Assembly (NCBI GenBank): GCA_965116765.1
Contig: OZ220718.1
Span: 4,402,001 to 4,466,000 of the forward strand
Source of the DNA: JAJEEA01 sp965116765
GTDB taxonomy: Bacteria > Acidobacteriota > Vicinamibacteria > Vicinamibacterales > UBA8438
DNA length: 64,000 nucleotides
Reading direction: 5' to 3'
Every line of letters starts with the position of its first letter. Positions within the stretch are counted from its first letter, which is position 1. Positions 28,902 through 38,161 of the stretch are shown piece after piece. The notes under the pieces were generated by a model. The model was not told the origin of the DNA. It was given only the letters and a program-made list of their open reading frames with translations, and made no database searches. The position numbers and the translations under genes were made by a program.

Positions 28902-29334
28902 CGTACGCGCCCGTGTTTGCTCAGGCCTGGCTGCCCCGTTCAGGGGGCTGCTCCGGTGCCAGGCTCACGTCCAGCGCAGCGGATGGCAACCGCGTCAGGG
29001 GGCAACTGCGAGAATCCGTAGCGTCAGATCCAATGTGTTGGACGTCCTGGCCCGGTACGGTCGGGCCGCGTCACAACGACGACGCCCGGGACGTGTAAAC
29101 ATGACCGAAACAGGCTTGCCGGCCGGAACGTCGACGGCCGGCACGTGTCTTGCACGATACTCGAACGGCCCTCCGCAAGAAGATCGACCCAGGTCGCCCT
29201 GTCGGCTTCCGGGGGCGCCGGCGCATCGAGTCCGTTCGAATCGATATCGCATCCATCAGGGTGGGTTCGTGAAACGACAGATGGCGATTCTCGCTGCCGC
29301 CGCCCGGCCCGGCGAAGAGCCATCCTGATCGGCC
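28902..29334. other. Intergenic stretch without a recognisable gene
   Basis: About 430 bases between the small secreted protein gene and the 46-bp repeats. Open frames on both strands are short and lack ribosome binding sites. No hairpin with a T run is visible. Confidence 0.45.
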
Positions 29335-29432
29335 AATCAGGTGTCCCCCGAAGGAGGTGGGCAGCTACATAGACAACCCAATCGCGAATCAGGTGTCCCC
29401 CGAAGGAGGTGGGCAGCTACATAGACAACCCA
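29335..29432 (+). repeat. Two identical 46-bp direct repeats, 52-bp period
   Basis: The same 46 bases occur at 29335-29380 and 29387-29432, separated by 6 bases. Each contains a strong Shine-Dalgarno-like GAAGGAGGTG followed by GGCAGCTACATAG. They end 72 bases before the GTG start of the second Oar-like receptor. Identical copies imply a recent duplication, or selection as a leader or operator. Confidence 0.85.
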
Positions 29433-29503
29433 ACGTCGTCGCCGTCCGGATCGAGCAGGCATCACGTCGTTCCCTCGAGATTCGTCCTTGCAGGAGGTGG
29501 AAC

Positions 29504-32500
29504 GTGCGGAAGCTCGCAGGACTCACGGCGGCCGTCATCCTCGTCGCCCTCACGGCGACAGCGGCCCTCGCCCAGCAGGGCACGGCCGAGCTCCGGGGCA
29601 GCGTGACGGACGAGCAGGGCGGGGCCCTGCCGGGCGTCGCCATCCTCATCACCAATCAGGACAGCGGCACCTTCCGGGAAGCGCTCTCCGGGGGGGACGG
29701 CAGCTTCTTCGCCAGCCAGATGCTGCCGGGCACCTTCACCATCACCGCCCAGCTGCCCGGGTTCGCGACCTTCGAGCGGACCGACTTCGCCATCGGCGTC
29801 GGCCGGACGCTCGACCTCGACATCGTGATGACGATCGGCCAGCTCGAGGAGACCATCACCGTCTCGGGCGAGGCGCCGCTCGTCGACCTCACGTCGGCCG
29901 AGGTGGGGGGCACCATCACCACCGAGGACCTGACCGAGCTGCCGCTGGGCAACCGCAGCTACTTCTCGGCGGTGGCCCTGCTGCCGGGCATCCAGTTCAG
30001 GCCCTCGTCCAGCCTGGGCAACGACTCGATCATCGCCAACGGGCAGCACCCCAGCACCAACAACGTGCAGGTCGACGGCTCGGCCAACAACGACGACAAC
30101 TCCGGCACCTCGGCGGGGGGGCAGACGCGCGTCGCCCTCGAGTCGGTGCAGGAGTTCCAGGTGATCACGAACCAGTTCGACGCCGAGTTCGGCCGGGCCA
30201 GCGGCGCGGTGGTCAACTCGATCACGAAGCGGGGGACCAACGAGTTCACCGGCGCGCTGTTCAACTACTTCACGTCGTCGGCGATGACGACGACCGACGT
30301 GCTGTCGCTCCAGCGGGGGATCGACAAGCCCGAGGCCAGCAAGCAGGAGTTCGGCGGCGTCATCGGCGGGCCGATCCTCCAGGACCGGATGCACTTCTTC
30401 TTCAGCCTGGAGCGGCAGCTCGTCGCCCCGAGCCGGACGCGCGTCTTCCCGGACGAGCGGTCCGACCTGAACTACTCGACGACCGAGAGCTGGGAGGCCT
30501 GGAACTCGCTCATCCGTGCCGACCACCAGGTCAACAGCAGCAACTCCTGGGCGTTCCGCTGGCTGAGGGAGCTTGCGCCGCAGTTCGACCTGCTGGGCAG
30601 CCGGACCGGGACGTTGGCGACGCTGGAGGACGAGACCGACAACGACCAGACCTACGTCGGGAGCTGGACGAGCGTCCTCGGCAGCTCGCAGGTGAACACG
30701 GTCCGGGTCTCGGCGACGCGCGAGCAGTACTGGCGCGGCAATCCGTGCTGGCGGGCGCAGGGCGACTTCGAGACCCTCACCGCGCGGGGCAGCACGGCGC
30801 AGGCGAACTGCCTGCCGCAGTACCGTTACCAGGACTTCCAGGACAACGCGCTGGGCAGCGCCAGAGGAAACCGCGACCACCACTGGAGCTACTCGAACAC
30901 CTTCTCCTGGTTCGTGCCCGACAGGGCGGGCGATCACGACATCAAGATGGGGGGGACGTTCCACCGCACCAACATGCTGTGGCGCCAGCAGAGCGACATG
31001 AACGGCCTGTTCCTGTTCGGGACCAACCGGGCGTTCCACCGGGACGACTTCTCCACCTACCCGGAGGTGCTCAGCATTCGCGTTGGCGGGCAGCTTTACA
31101 CGCCCACGCTGTACAACACGCTGGAGGCGTACGCCCAGGACAAGTGGCAGTTGAGTGACCGCCTGACCCTCAATCTGGGCGTCCGCTACGACCTGGAGGT
31201 CTTCCCGCTCGAGAACCCCAACAACCCGTGGGCGGGCCAGTTCAACGGCGGCCCGGAAGGCACCTACCCGATCGACTACAACAACGTCTCGCCGCGGACG
31301 TCGTTCGCGTTCGACGTCGAGGGTGACGGGCGCTCCGTCGTCCGGGGCGGCTACGGCATCTTCTACGACAAGACCCTCGGCCTGCAGGTTACCCGTACGT
31401 CGCGGCTCTCGGCGTACTCCGATTCCTACGTGGTGCGCTTTCCCGCGACCGGCGTCGATCCGGGCCCCGAGATGGGCATGCGACCGGGCGGTCACCTCGG
31501 GAACCTGATCAACACCTCGACCAGCGGCTGCCCGGCCGAGCTGAACAGCGGCGGTTGCGTCACCATCAACCGCGACTACCTGAACATGTTGTTCCCGCCG
31601 GGGTCCCTGGCCGTGAACACCGGCCGGGTCTGGTTCGACCACCCGGACCGGAAGCAGGCCTACAGCCACCAGATCACCTTCGGGTACGAGCGTGAGCTGA
31701 CCTCGGTCCTGTCGGCGTCGGTCGACCTGGTCAGCATGCACGGCCGCGACCGGCAGATGCTGATGGAGGCGCGCCCGCAGGTCCGTGCGGGCACGCTCCG
31801 CGCGGATCCGGTCACCCGGATGGACGCGCTGATGCTCGTTCCCCGGCTGAACGACGTGCTGCTGCCGGGCGACAGCTACGAGGGAGGCCGTGTCAACTTC
31901 GTGCAGAGCCTCGGCACGAGCAGGTACAACGCGCTCAACTTCCAGGTGGAGAAGCGCTACAGCAGCAACTGGCAGATGCGCGCGGTCTACTCCCTGAGCA
32001 AGTCGGAGGGCAACTCGGCCTACTACCTCGACAACAACTGGGCGCAGGTCGGGAACGACCTGAACATCGACCAGCTCTGGGGGCCGAGCCGGTACGACCG
32101 CCGTCACAACGTGACGATCAGCGGCCGGACGGAGATTCCGGTGTTCGGCGGCGTCACCCTGAGCGGCGCCCTGCGCTACATGAGCGGCGCGCCGTTCACG
32201 ATCCACGACACCAACTTCGACCCGAACATGAACGGGTGGGGTCCGGACCCGATCGCGGCCGGCATGTACGAGGGCGTGGCGGGCACCAACCGCAACCCGA
32301 TCACGGTCGATAACGCCGGCGGGCCCAATGGCGCGTACGGGCCCGACTTCATGCAGTTCGACATCCGGCTCGGCCACCGGTCGCGCTGGAGCGACCGCCA
32401 GACGCTCGACATCTTCTTCGACGTCTTCAACGTCACGAACCGCGGGAACTTCAACAACCCGACGGGGGACATGCGGTCGAGCAACTTCCTGAACCTCACC

Positions 32501-32563
32501 TCCCTGTGGGCGGGCAGCGGCTTCCCGCGGCAGGCGCAGTTCGGCATCCGCTGGGGGTACTAG
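29504..32563 (+). CDS. Oar-like TonB-dependent receptor with carboxypeptidase-regulatory domain (2)
   Basis: 1019 residues. Signal peptide (GLTAAVILVALTATAALAQ), regulatory beta-sandwich (AELRGSVTDEQGGALPGVAILI), QLEETITVSGEAPLVDLTSA, a plug with ESVQEFQVITNQFDAEFGRASGAVVNSITKRG, and a large barrel ending GSGFPRQAQFGIRWGY. The three Oar-like receptors are most alike in the first 300 residues and the last 100 and differ in the surface-loop region. That is as expected for related receptors with different ligands. The GTG start is preceded by AGGAGGTG, a near-perfect ribosome binding site. Two 46-bp repeats with the same GGAGGTG core lie just upstream. Confidence 0.9.
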   Translation: MRKLAGLTAAVILVALTATAALAQQGTAELRGSVTDEQGGALPGVAILITNQDSGTFREALSGGDGSFFASQMLPGTFTITAQLPGFATFERTDFAIGVGRTLDLDIVMTIGQLEETITVSGEAPLVDLTSAEVGGTITTEDLTELPLGNRSYFSAVALLPGIQFRPSSSLGNDSIIANGQHPSTNNVQVDGSANNDDNSGTSAGGQTRVALESVQEFQVITNQFDAEFGRASGAVVNSITKRGTNEFTGALFNYFTSSAMTTTDVLSLQRGIDKPEASKQEFGGVIGGPILQDRMHFFFSLERQLVAPSRTRVFPDERSDLNYSTTESWEAWNSLIRADHQVNSSNSWAFRWLRELAPQFDLLGSRTGTLATLEDETDNDQTYVGSWTSVLGSSQVNTVRVSATREQYWRGNPCWRAQGDFETLTARGSTAQANCLPQYRYQDFQDNALGSARGNRDHHWSYSNTFSWFVPDRAGDHDIKMGGTFHRTNMLWRQQSDMNGLFLFGTNRAFHRDDFSTYPEVLSIRVGGQLYTPTLYNTLEAYAQDKWQLSDRLTLNLGVRYDLEVFPLENPNNPWAGQFNGGPEGTYPIDYNNVSPRTSFAFDVEGDGRSVVRGGYGIFYDKTLGLQVTRTSRLSAYSDSYVVRFPATGVDPGPEMGMRPGGHLGNLINTSTSGCPAELNSGGCVTINRDYLNMLFPPGSLAVNTGRVWFDHPDRKQAYSHQITFGYERELTSVLSASVDLVSMHGRDRQMLMEARPQVRAGTLRADPVTRMDALMLVPRLNDVLLPGDSYEGGRVNFVQSLGTSRYNALNFQVEKRYSSNWQMRAVYSLSKSEGNSAYYLDNNWAQVGNDLNIDQLWGPSRYDRRHNVTISGRTEIPVFGGVTLSGALRYMSGAPFTIHDTNFDPNMNGWGPDPIAAGMYEGVAGTNRNPITVDNAGGPNGAYGPDFMQFDIRLGHRSRWSDRQTLDIFFDVFNVTNRGNFNNPTGDMRSSNFLNLTSLWAGSGFPRQAQFGIRWGY

Positions 32564-32605
32564 CCGTAGAGCGGCCGGCGGCTTCCGATAGAACTCGTGC
32601 GTGAT

Positions 32606-32899
32606 CGGGCCGGGCGGCGGAGGTGCCGTCCGGCCCGTCCGCGATTCGGGCCGGCGGCGGAAGCGCCGTCCGGCCCGATCTCTTGTACGGAGAACAGCGA
32701 CCCGAAGGTGGTCGCGGCGACGTGGCGGGTCGCGCTGCCGCCGGGCAACCGCAGAACGAGCTTCCAGGCCGCGCGCAGCGCGGAGCCGACCAGCGCAGGT
32801 TGTTCGGATGGCCGGGGGATCGCGCCGTCGGCTCCCCAACCGGCATCGGACGGCCTCCAACCGACAATCGGACGGCCTCGCAACCGGCAATCGGCCGCT
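32606..32899 (+). repeat. Tandem GC hairpins and a threefold short repeat after the receptor gene
   Basis: Two similar hairpins with arms of the form CGGGCCGG...CCGGCCCG lie at 32606-32637 and 32647-32677, 40-80 bases after the stop of the second receptor. Further on, a 21-22 base unit (CCAACCGGCATCGGACGGCCT and variants) is repeated three times at 32836-32899. No gene is recognisable between 32564 and 33077. Confidence 0.6.
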
Positions 32900-33019
32900 G
32901 ATGCACCGGCCTGCGGCCGCTGTCCTTCCCTCGCTCTCGCGTTCGCCGGCGCGGCCATTCAGGAGGCGCGCCGACCGGCCGGCGCCCGGACCGGCGGGCG
33001 AGGCGGGTGGCTCGATGGA

Positions 33020-33050
33020 AAGGGCCGGGCGAAAGCGCCCGGCCCTTCTT
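33020..33050. terminator. Bidirectional hairpin terminator between convergent receptor genes
   Basis: A 12-bp stem AAGGGCCGGGCG/CGCCCGGCCCTT closes a 4-base AAAG loop at 33020-33047. It is followed by CTT on the plus strand and TTTCC on the minus strand. It lies 30 bases past the stop of the minus-strand receptor (33078) and can also stop readthrough from the plus-strand receptor. Confidence 0.75.
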
Positions 33051-33077
33051 TCGGTTACGGGTTGACTGCCGTCGAGG

Positions 33078-36000
33078 TCAGAAGCCCCAGCGGATGCCGA
33101 ACTGCGCCTGCCGCGGGAAGCCGCTGCCCGCCCGCAGTCCGGTCAGCACGAGGAAGTTCCCGCGCATGTCACCGCTCGGGTTGTTGAAGTTGGCCCGGTT
33201 GGTGATGTTGAAGATGTCGAAGAAGATGTCCAGCGTCTGGCGGTCGGCCCAGCGCGTCCGGTGGCCGAACCGGACGTCGAGCTGCAGGAAGTCGGGGCCG
33301 TACGCGCCGTAGGGCCCGCCCGCGTAGTCGACGCTGATGGCGTCCTGCCCCGAGCCGCTGTAGTTGCCGGCGGACAGAAAGTCGGGGCCGATGCCGTTCT
33401 GGTCGAGGTCGAAGTTGCTGTCCTGCAGGTGGAACGGCTGGCCGCTCATGTAGCGCAGCACGCTGCTGAAGGTGATGCCGCCCAGCACCGGGATCTCGGT
33501 CCGGCCGCTGAGGGTGAAGTTGTGCCGGCGGTCGTACTGGCTCGGCCCCCAGAGGCAGTCGACGTTCAGCATGGCGCCGACCTGGCAGAAGTTGGTGTAG
33601 GTGAACCAGAGGGAGTTGGTCTCCTTCTTCGCCAGGGCGTAGACGGCGCGGAAGCCCCAGTTGTCGGCGTAGCGCTTCTCCACCTGGAAGTTCAGCGCGT
33701 TGTAGGTGCCGCTGCCGTTGCTGGTGGTGAAGCGGACGTCGCCGGCGTACCAGTCGTCGCCGTCCAGCGTGCCCGCCAGCACCCCGAACGCGTCCGACCG
33801 GGTGATCGGGTCGGTGCGGCCGGTGCCGGCCCGCAGGCGCGGGTTGAGGTTCTGCCGCATGTGGGTGTCGCGGTCGAGCTGCCGGACGTAGTCGACCGAC
33901 GCCGAGAGCACCGGGGTCAGCTCGCGCTCGTAGCCGATCGTGAGCTGGTGCGAATAGGGCTGCTCGCGGTAGGGGTTGTCGTACTCGATCGAGCCGGTGT
34001 TCAGGCGGCGGGATCCCGCCGGGAACAGCTCGTTCAGCACCTGCCGGTTCACGTTGGGGCACGCGCTGCCGTTCGGGTTCGCGGGGCAGCTTCCCGGCGT
34101 GACCTCGATCAGGCGGAAGAGGTCGCCGCCGGGAGCCATGCCGTTCGAGGGACCGGGGTCGGCGGTGTCCTGCGGGAAGCTGGCGGTGAACGAGTCGATG
34201 TACGGCGTGTTCTGCCGGTAGTTGTTGACCGCGTATCCCAGGGTCTTGTCGTAGAAGATGCCGTAGCCGCCCCGCAGCACCGACCGGCCGTCGCCGGTGA
34301 GGTCGTAGGCGAACGAGGTGCGCGGCGCCCAGTTGTCGTAGTCGATGGGATACGTGCGCCCGCCGAGGCCGGCCGGCGAGCCGATGCCCGGTCCGCCCAG
34401 TGCGGAGGGGACCCCGACGGCGTCGGGGCCGAAGAACGGGTTGTAGTCGTTGGCGATCGGGAAGATCTCGAGGTCGTAGCGGAATCCGGCGCTGATCGTC
34501 AGCCGGTCCGTCACCTGCCACTTGTCCTGCGCGAACGACTCCAGCGTGTGGAACTCCGAGGGCGACGTCAACTGGCCGCCGACCCGGATGTGCAGCCGCT
34601 CCGGCCACGTGGAGAAGTCGTTCACGCTGAACGGCATGTCGGTGTCGAAGATGAACGTGCCGTTCTGGTTGCCCTGGTCGCGCCACAGCATGTTGGTGCG
34701 GTGGTAGGTCGCGCCGAACTTCAGGTCGTGGTCGCCCATCCGGTCGGGCACGAACCACGAGAACGTGTTCGAGTAGCTCCAGTGGTGGTCGCGGTTGCCG
34801 CGCGCGCTGTCGTGCGCGTTGTCCTGGAAGGTCCTGAAGTTGTACCGCGGCAGGCACTGCGTCTGCAGGGTCGGGAAGTCGGCGTCCGAGGCGCTGAACC
34901 CGCCGAGGTCGCGCCAGCACGGGTTGGCCCGCCACCACTGCTCGCGCGTTGCCGAGATGCGGAACGTGTTGACCTGCGAGTTTCCGAGGACGCTGGTCCA
35001 GCTCCCGACGTAGGTCTGGTCGTTGTCGGTCTCGTCCTCCAGCGAGTTGAGGGTCGCCTGGCGGCCGCCGAGCAGGTCGAACTGGGGCGCGAGCTCGCGC
35101 AGCCAGCGGAACGCCCACGAGTTGCTGGCGTTGACCTGGTGGTCGAAGCGGATCAGCGTGTTCCACGCCTCCCAGCTCTCGACCGTCGTGAAGTCCAGGT
35201 CGGGCCGGCTCGGGAACACCTTGGGCCGGCTCGGGGCGACGACCTGCCGCTCGAGGCTGAAGAAGAAGTGCGCCTGGTCGGGCACGATCGGTCCGCCGAT
35301 CACTCCCCCCCACTCCATCTTGCTGCTCGGCGCCTTTTCGAAATTCTCGTTGGCCGCCTCGAAGTAGTTGGGGCTCGTCAGCTGCTCGCTGGTGTAGTAG
35401 TCGAACGCGGCCCCCGTGAACGTGTTGGTGCCCTGCTTGGTGATCGAGTTGATGACGGCGCCGCGGGCCCGCCCGAACTCGGCGTCGAACTGGTTGGTCA
35501 GGACCTGGAACTCCTGGACCGACTCGAGGGGGACGCGGGTCTGGCCGCCGGCCCAGGTGCCGCTGTTGTCGTCGTTGTTGGCGGCGCCGTCCACCGACAC
35601 GTTGTTCGTCCCCGGCGTCTGGCCGTTGGCGATCATGGTGTCGTTGCCGAGGCTCGACGACGGGTTGAACTGGATGCCCGGCAGCAGCGCGATGGCCGCG
35701 AAGTAGCTGCGGTTGCCGGTGGGCAGCTCGGTGAGGTCGCCGGTGTTGATGGTGCCCCCGACCTCGGACGAGGTGAGGTCGACGAGGGGCGCCGCCCCGG
35801 ACACCGTGATGGTCTCCTCGATGGCCCCGATCGTCATCACGATGTCGAGGTCGAGCGTCCGGCCCACGCCGATGGCGAAGTCGGGGCGCTCGAACGAGGC
35901 GAACCCCGCGAGCTGGGCGGTGACGCGGAACGTGCCGGGCAGCATCTGCCCCGCGAAGTAGCTGCCGTCCGCGCTCGAGACGACCTCGCGGAACGTGCCC

Positions 36001-36164
36001 GTATCCTGATTCGTGATCAGGATGCTGACGCCGGGCAGGGCGCCGCCCTGCTCGTCCGTCACCGAGCCGCGCAGCTCGGCGCGCCCCTGTTGGGCGTGGG
36101 TGGTTGCGGCGCCTGCGCCGAACAGCAGGGCGACCGCGGCGACGACGGCCGTGGTTCGCTTCAT
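33078..36164 (-). CDS. Oar-like TonB-dependent receptor with carboxypeptidase-regulatory domain (3)
   Basis: 1028 residues. Signal peptide (TTAVVAAVALLFGAGAATTHAQ), regulatory domain (AELRGSVTDEQGGALPGVSILI), GAIEETITVSGAAPLVDLTSSEVGG, a plug with SVQEFQVLTNQFDAEFGRARGAVINSITKQG, and a long barrel ending GSGFPRQAQFGIRWGF. It is closer to receptor 2 than to receptor 1 (shared LRELAPQFDLLG, TDNDQTYVGSWTSVLG). The ATG at 36164 has GGGAGG 7 bases upstream. The open frame runs further to 36341 but without a site. It converges on receptor 2 with a shared terminator between them. Ligand unknown. Confidence 0.9.
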   Translation of the reverse strand: MKRTTAVVAAVALLFGAGAATTHAQQGRAELRGSVTDEQGGALPGVSILITNQDTGTFREVVSSADGSYFAGQMLPGTFRVTAQLAGFASFERPDFAIGVGRTLDLDIVMTIGAIEETITVSGAAPLVDLTSSEVGGTINTGDLTELPTGNRSYFAAIALLPGIQFNPSSSLGNDTMIANGQTPGTNNVSVDGAANNDDNSGTWAGGQTRVPLESVQEFQVLTNQFDAEFGRARGAVINSITKQGTNTFTGAAFDYYTSEQLTSPNYFEAANENFEKAPSSKMEWGGVIGGPIVPDQAHFFFSLERQVVAPSRPKVFPSRPDLDFTTVESWEAWNTLIRFDHQVNASNSWAFRWLRELAPQFDLLGGRQATLNSLEDETDNDQTYVGSWTSVLGNSQVNTFRISATREQWWRANPCWRDLGGFSASDADFPTLQTQCLPRYNFRTFQDNAHDSARGNRDHHWSYSNTFSWFVPDRMGDHDLKFGATYHRTNMLWRDQGNQNGTFIFDTDMPFSVNDFSTWPERLHIRVGGQLTSPSEFHTLESFAQDKWQVTDRLTISAGFRYDLEIFPIANDYNPFFGPDAVGVPSALGGPGIGSPAGLGGRTYPIDYDNWAPRTSFAYDLTGDGRSVLRGGYGIFYDKTLGYAVNNYRQNTPYIDSFTASFPQDTADPGPSNGMAPGGDLFRLIEVTPGSCPANPNGSACPNVNRQVLNELFPAGSRRLNTGSIEYDNPYREQPYSHQLTIGYERELTPVLSASVDYVRQLDRDTHMRQNLNPRLRAGTGRTDPITRSDAFGVLAGTLDGDDWYAGDVRFTTSNGSGTYNALNFQVEKRYADNWGFRAVYALAKKETNSLWFTYTNFCQVGAMLNVDCLWGPSQYDRRHNFTLSGRTEIPVLGGITFSSVLRYMSGQPFHLQDSNFDLDQNGIGPDFLSAGNYSGSGQDAISVDYAGGPYGAYGPDFLQLDVRFGHRTRWADRQTLDIFFDIFNITNRANFNNPSGDMRGNFLVLTGLRAGSGFPRQAQFGIRWGF

Positions 36165-36273
36165 GTGAAACCTCCCGTTGATGGATGCGACTTGACGACG
36201 GCGAACGGCAAGTGCGCAGGCGCAGCCCCGGAAACCCGAGGGGGCGGCGTTTGCGGCGCGGTCGTTCGGAAAC

Positions 36274-36700
36274 GGTACTGCTGCAAGGCGCGTGCCGGCC
36301 ATCGTCATCCCCGCGACGGGTGTGTTTCGGCCGTGTTTCAACGCTACGGCGCCAGAAACGGCGTCACGACCACCCAGCCGGGTCGCGCCCAGTCATTCAC
36401 TATGTTGGTCTAGGGTTCCAATTTTTTGGATTGAATCCCCGACCGGTTGCGTACGGCTTCGCGGGCAGCGTACACTAGAAGGACGTCAATACCAACCGCG
36501 CCGGTGGTCACCGGCCGGCTCGCCAAGGGCGCAGGCCGAATCGGTCGAGATGGTGGATGAACCCCATCGCAGAGCCGCGCGGGTGGCGGTCGGGCGGGAA
36601 CCCGGCTCGGGCCGTGGCCCCGAGTCGTCGTACCCGTTGGCGTGAACAGGCGCCTTGGTCCTGGGGCGCAGCCCACCGAGAGTGGGTTCCGGCCCTTTGC
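36274..36700 (+). repeat. tRNA-Ser upstream module, copy 1
   Basis: About 430 bases that align, with gaps, to 38162-38567. Conserved blocks include GTCATCCCCGCG, GGTGTGTTTCGGCCGTGTT, GACCGGTTGCG, CGTACACT and GGGGCGCAGCCCACCG. A TTGCGT at 36447 and a TACACT at 36471, 18 bases apart, look like a promoter and are kept in both copies. The module lies between a minus-strand gene and tRNA-Ser in each case. No protein gene is recognisable in it. Confidence 0.7.
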
Positions 36701-36791
36701 GGAGAGGTACCGAAGTGGTCGTAACGGGGGCGCCTCGAAAGCGTCTTGTCGGGTAACCGGCACGTGGGTTCGAATCCCACCCTCTCCGCCA
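36701..36791 (+). tRNA. tRNA-Ser (anticodon CGA)
   Basis: A 91-base class II tRNA: acceptor GGAGAGG paired with CCTCTCC, anticodon stem GGCGC/GCGTC with loop CTCGAAA (CGA), long variable arm, T arm GTGGG-TTCGAAT-CCCAC, discriminator G and encoded CCA. It reads the serine codon UCG. A decayed second copy lies at 38568. Confidence 0.96.
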
Positions 36792-36811
36792 CTCTTTCCC
36801 TGCAGAGACCC

Positions 36812-37258
36812 ATGACCAGACTTGCCCTGGCGTTCACGGCCGCCGGCCTGCTGGCCGCCTGCGCCGCCGAGCCGCCGGCCGAGGCGCCGGCCGGGCCGGC
36901 GCCCGCGGCGGTGAGGACGCTGCCCGGCCCCGGCGGCGTCGCGACCATACCGTTCACCTCGGTCCGCGTCTGGTTCAACGAGGAGACCGATGTGGGTCAG
37001 AGCTCGCTCGCGCTGGAGGGCCCCGACGGCAGCATCTCGCTGGTCGGGGTCCATTCGATGGGCGAGGGCGACCTGATGGCGGCCGTCAGCGGGGCGACGT
37101 ACCCGGGCGAGTACACCCTCACCTGGACCGCGGTGAGCGCCGACGGCGCGACCGCCACCGGCGACGTCCCGTTCACGGTGGCGTCGGCCGAGCCCGCCGC
37201 CGCGACGGACGAGCCGCCGGCCGGCGACGGGGCCCCGGCGCCCGGCGGTCGGGACTGA
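36812..37258 (+). CDS. CopC-domain lipoprotein lacking the usual copper ligands
   Basis: 148 residues. The N-terminus is a lipoprotein signal (FTAAGLLAAC), so the mature protein is likely anchored to a membrane through Cys. The body is a CopC/YobA-type Ig fold: TSVRVWFNEETDVGQSSLALEGPDG, and YPGEYTLTWTAVSADGATATGDVPFTV, where the family normally has SADGHPVSG. The His in that loop and the usual N-terminal His are missing, so copper binding as in CopC is doubtful. A Pro/Ala-rich tail follows. It begins 21 bases after tRNA-Ser and may be read from the same transcript. Role unknown. Confidence 0.75.
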   Translation: MTRLALAFTAAGLLAACAAEPPAEAPAGPAPAAVRTLPGPGGVATIPFTSVRVWFNEETDVGQSSLALEGPDGSISLVGVHSMGEGDLMAAVSGATYPGEYTLTWTAVSADGATATGDVPFTVASAEPAAATDEPPAGDGAPAPGGRD

Positions 37259-37299
37259 GCCCGGCCGGGCTTCGGAGCGCGGGTCCGCGGATCCCGGTC

Positions 37300-37380
37300 C
37301 GCCAATCGTTGCCTTCGGCTCCGCTCGGCGCGCCAACCAACCCTGCCGGGAGTCTGCGCCGTTCTACGACGCAGACTCCT
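37300..37380 (-). repeat. Dispersed hairpin repeat, copy B
   Basis: On the minus strand the element begins with the stop codon TAG of the gene at 37379 and runs into a hairpin at 37379-37349: outer stem GGAGTCTGC/GCAGACTCC, inner stem GTCGT/ACGGC, loop AGA. The conserved tail follows (GGTTGG ... AGCGGAGCCGAAGGCAACGA). The inner-stem changes relative to copy C keep pairing. Confidence 0.8.
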
Positions 37381-38083
37381 ACAGCTCGAGCCGGCCGTTG
37401 AAGACCATGTCCTCGAGCTCGAACGTCCGCTCGATGCTCGCCTCGGCAATCTCCGCGACGAACTCGACCTCCTCGTCGGCGAGGGTGATGGCGTCGTCGC
37501 GGGGAAACAGGTACAGGACGACGGCCCCGTTGCCTTCCGCCTCCGCCGCGGCCTGGATGGGCAGGATGGGCCGTTTCCCGGGGCGCTCCAGGCGCGCCTC
37601 GGCCGCCAGCGCGGCGGGGTCGAGCCGCGCGAAGGGGCGGGGCAGGCCGGCGACGACGATGAAGTAGCCGGTCGGACGCTGGGCCAGGAGCTGGCGTCCC
37701 GCCGGGTCGAGGGCGCCTCCCTCGCCAATCCGTCCGCGGACGATGGCCTGCCGCATCGGCAGCCCGCTGCGCCACTGGACGATGAGCCGGCTCTGCCGGG
37801 TCGGGCCGAACCCGTCGGCGCCGCCGAACCCGCGTCCGCCGCGTCCGCCCCCGGCCGCGCCCCCGCCGATCCCCCCCGCAACCGGCGTCCGGTCGTTGAG
37901 GGCCGTCCCCGGCGGCCGCGGGAACACCACCGTGATGCGCTTCGCCCACGGCGAGTTCGTCATCATGCGCTGGACGTCCCGGTCGGACCAGTCCGTGAAC
38001 TCCTTCTCGTCCCAGAAGTCCGCCGCCAGCACCGCGCAGGCCGCCAGCCAGACGATCGCGATCGAGCCGTGCCGTCGTCTCAT
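37379..38083 (-). CDS. Exported protein of unknown function
   Basis: 234 residues with an uncleaved or short signal segment (SIAIVWLAACAVLAADFW). A conserved-looking opening EKEFTDWSDRDVQRMMTNSPWAKRITVVF follows, then a Gly/Arg-rich low-complexity linker and a C-terminal domain with QSRLIVQWRSGLPMRQAI, GYFIVVAGLPRPF and FVAEIAEASIERTFELEDMVFNGRLEL. The WSDxxVxxMxxxSPWA opening is one I have seen in other Acidobacteriota proteins, but it has no assigned function. GGGAAGG precedes the ATG at 38083. The dispersed hairpin repeat begins in its stop codon. Confidence 0.7.
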   Translation of the reverse strand: MRRRHGSIAIVWLAACAVLAADFWDEKEFTDWSDRDVQRMMTNSPWAKRITVVFPRPPGTALNDRTPVAGGIGGGAAGGGRGGRGFGGADGFGPTRQSRLIVQWRSGLPMRQAIVRGRIGEGGALDPAGRQLLAQRPTGYFIVVAGLPRPFARLDPAALAAEARLERPGKRPILPIQAAAEAEGNGAVVLYLFPRDDAITLADEEVEFVAEIAEASIERTFELEDMVFNGRLEL

Positions 38084-38161
38084 GTTGCACCTTCCCTCTT
38101 TCACGGACGCAGCCGCACGACGTACCGGGGAACCCGTGGCGACAGTTCCCGACCCGGACAA

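Noticed and set aside
29335..29432. CRISPR array
   Set aside because: Only two repeats with a 6-base gap, no spacers of normal length and no cas genes.
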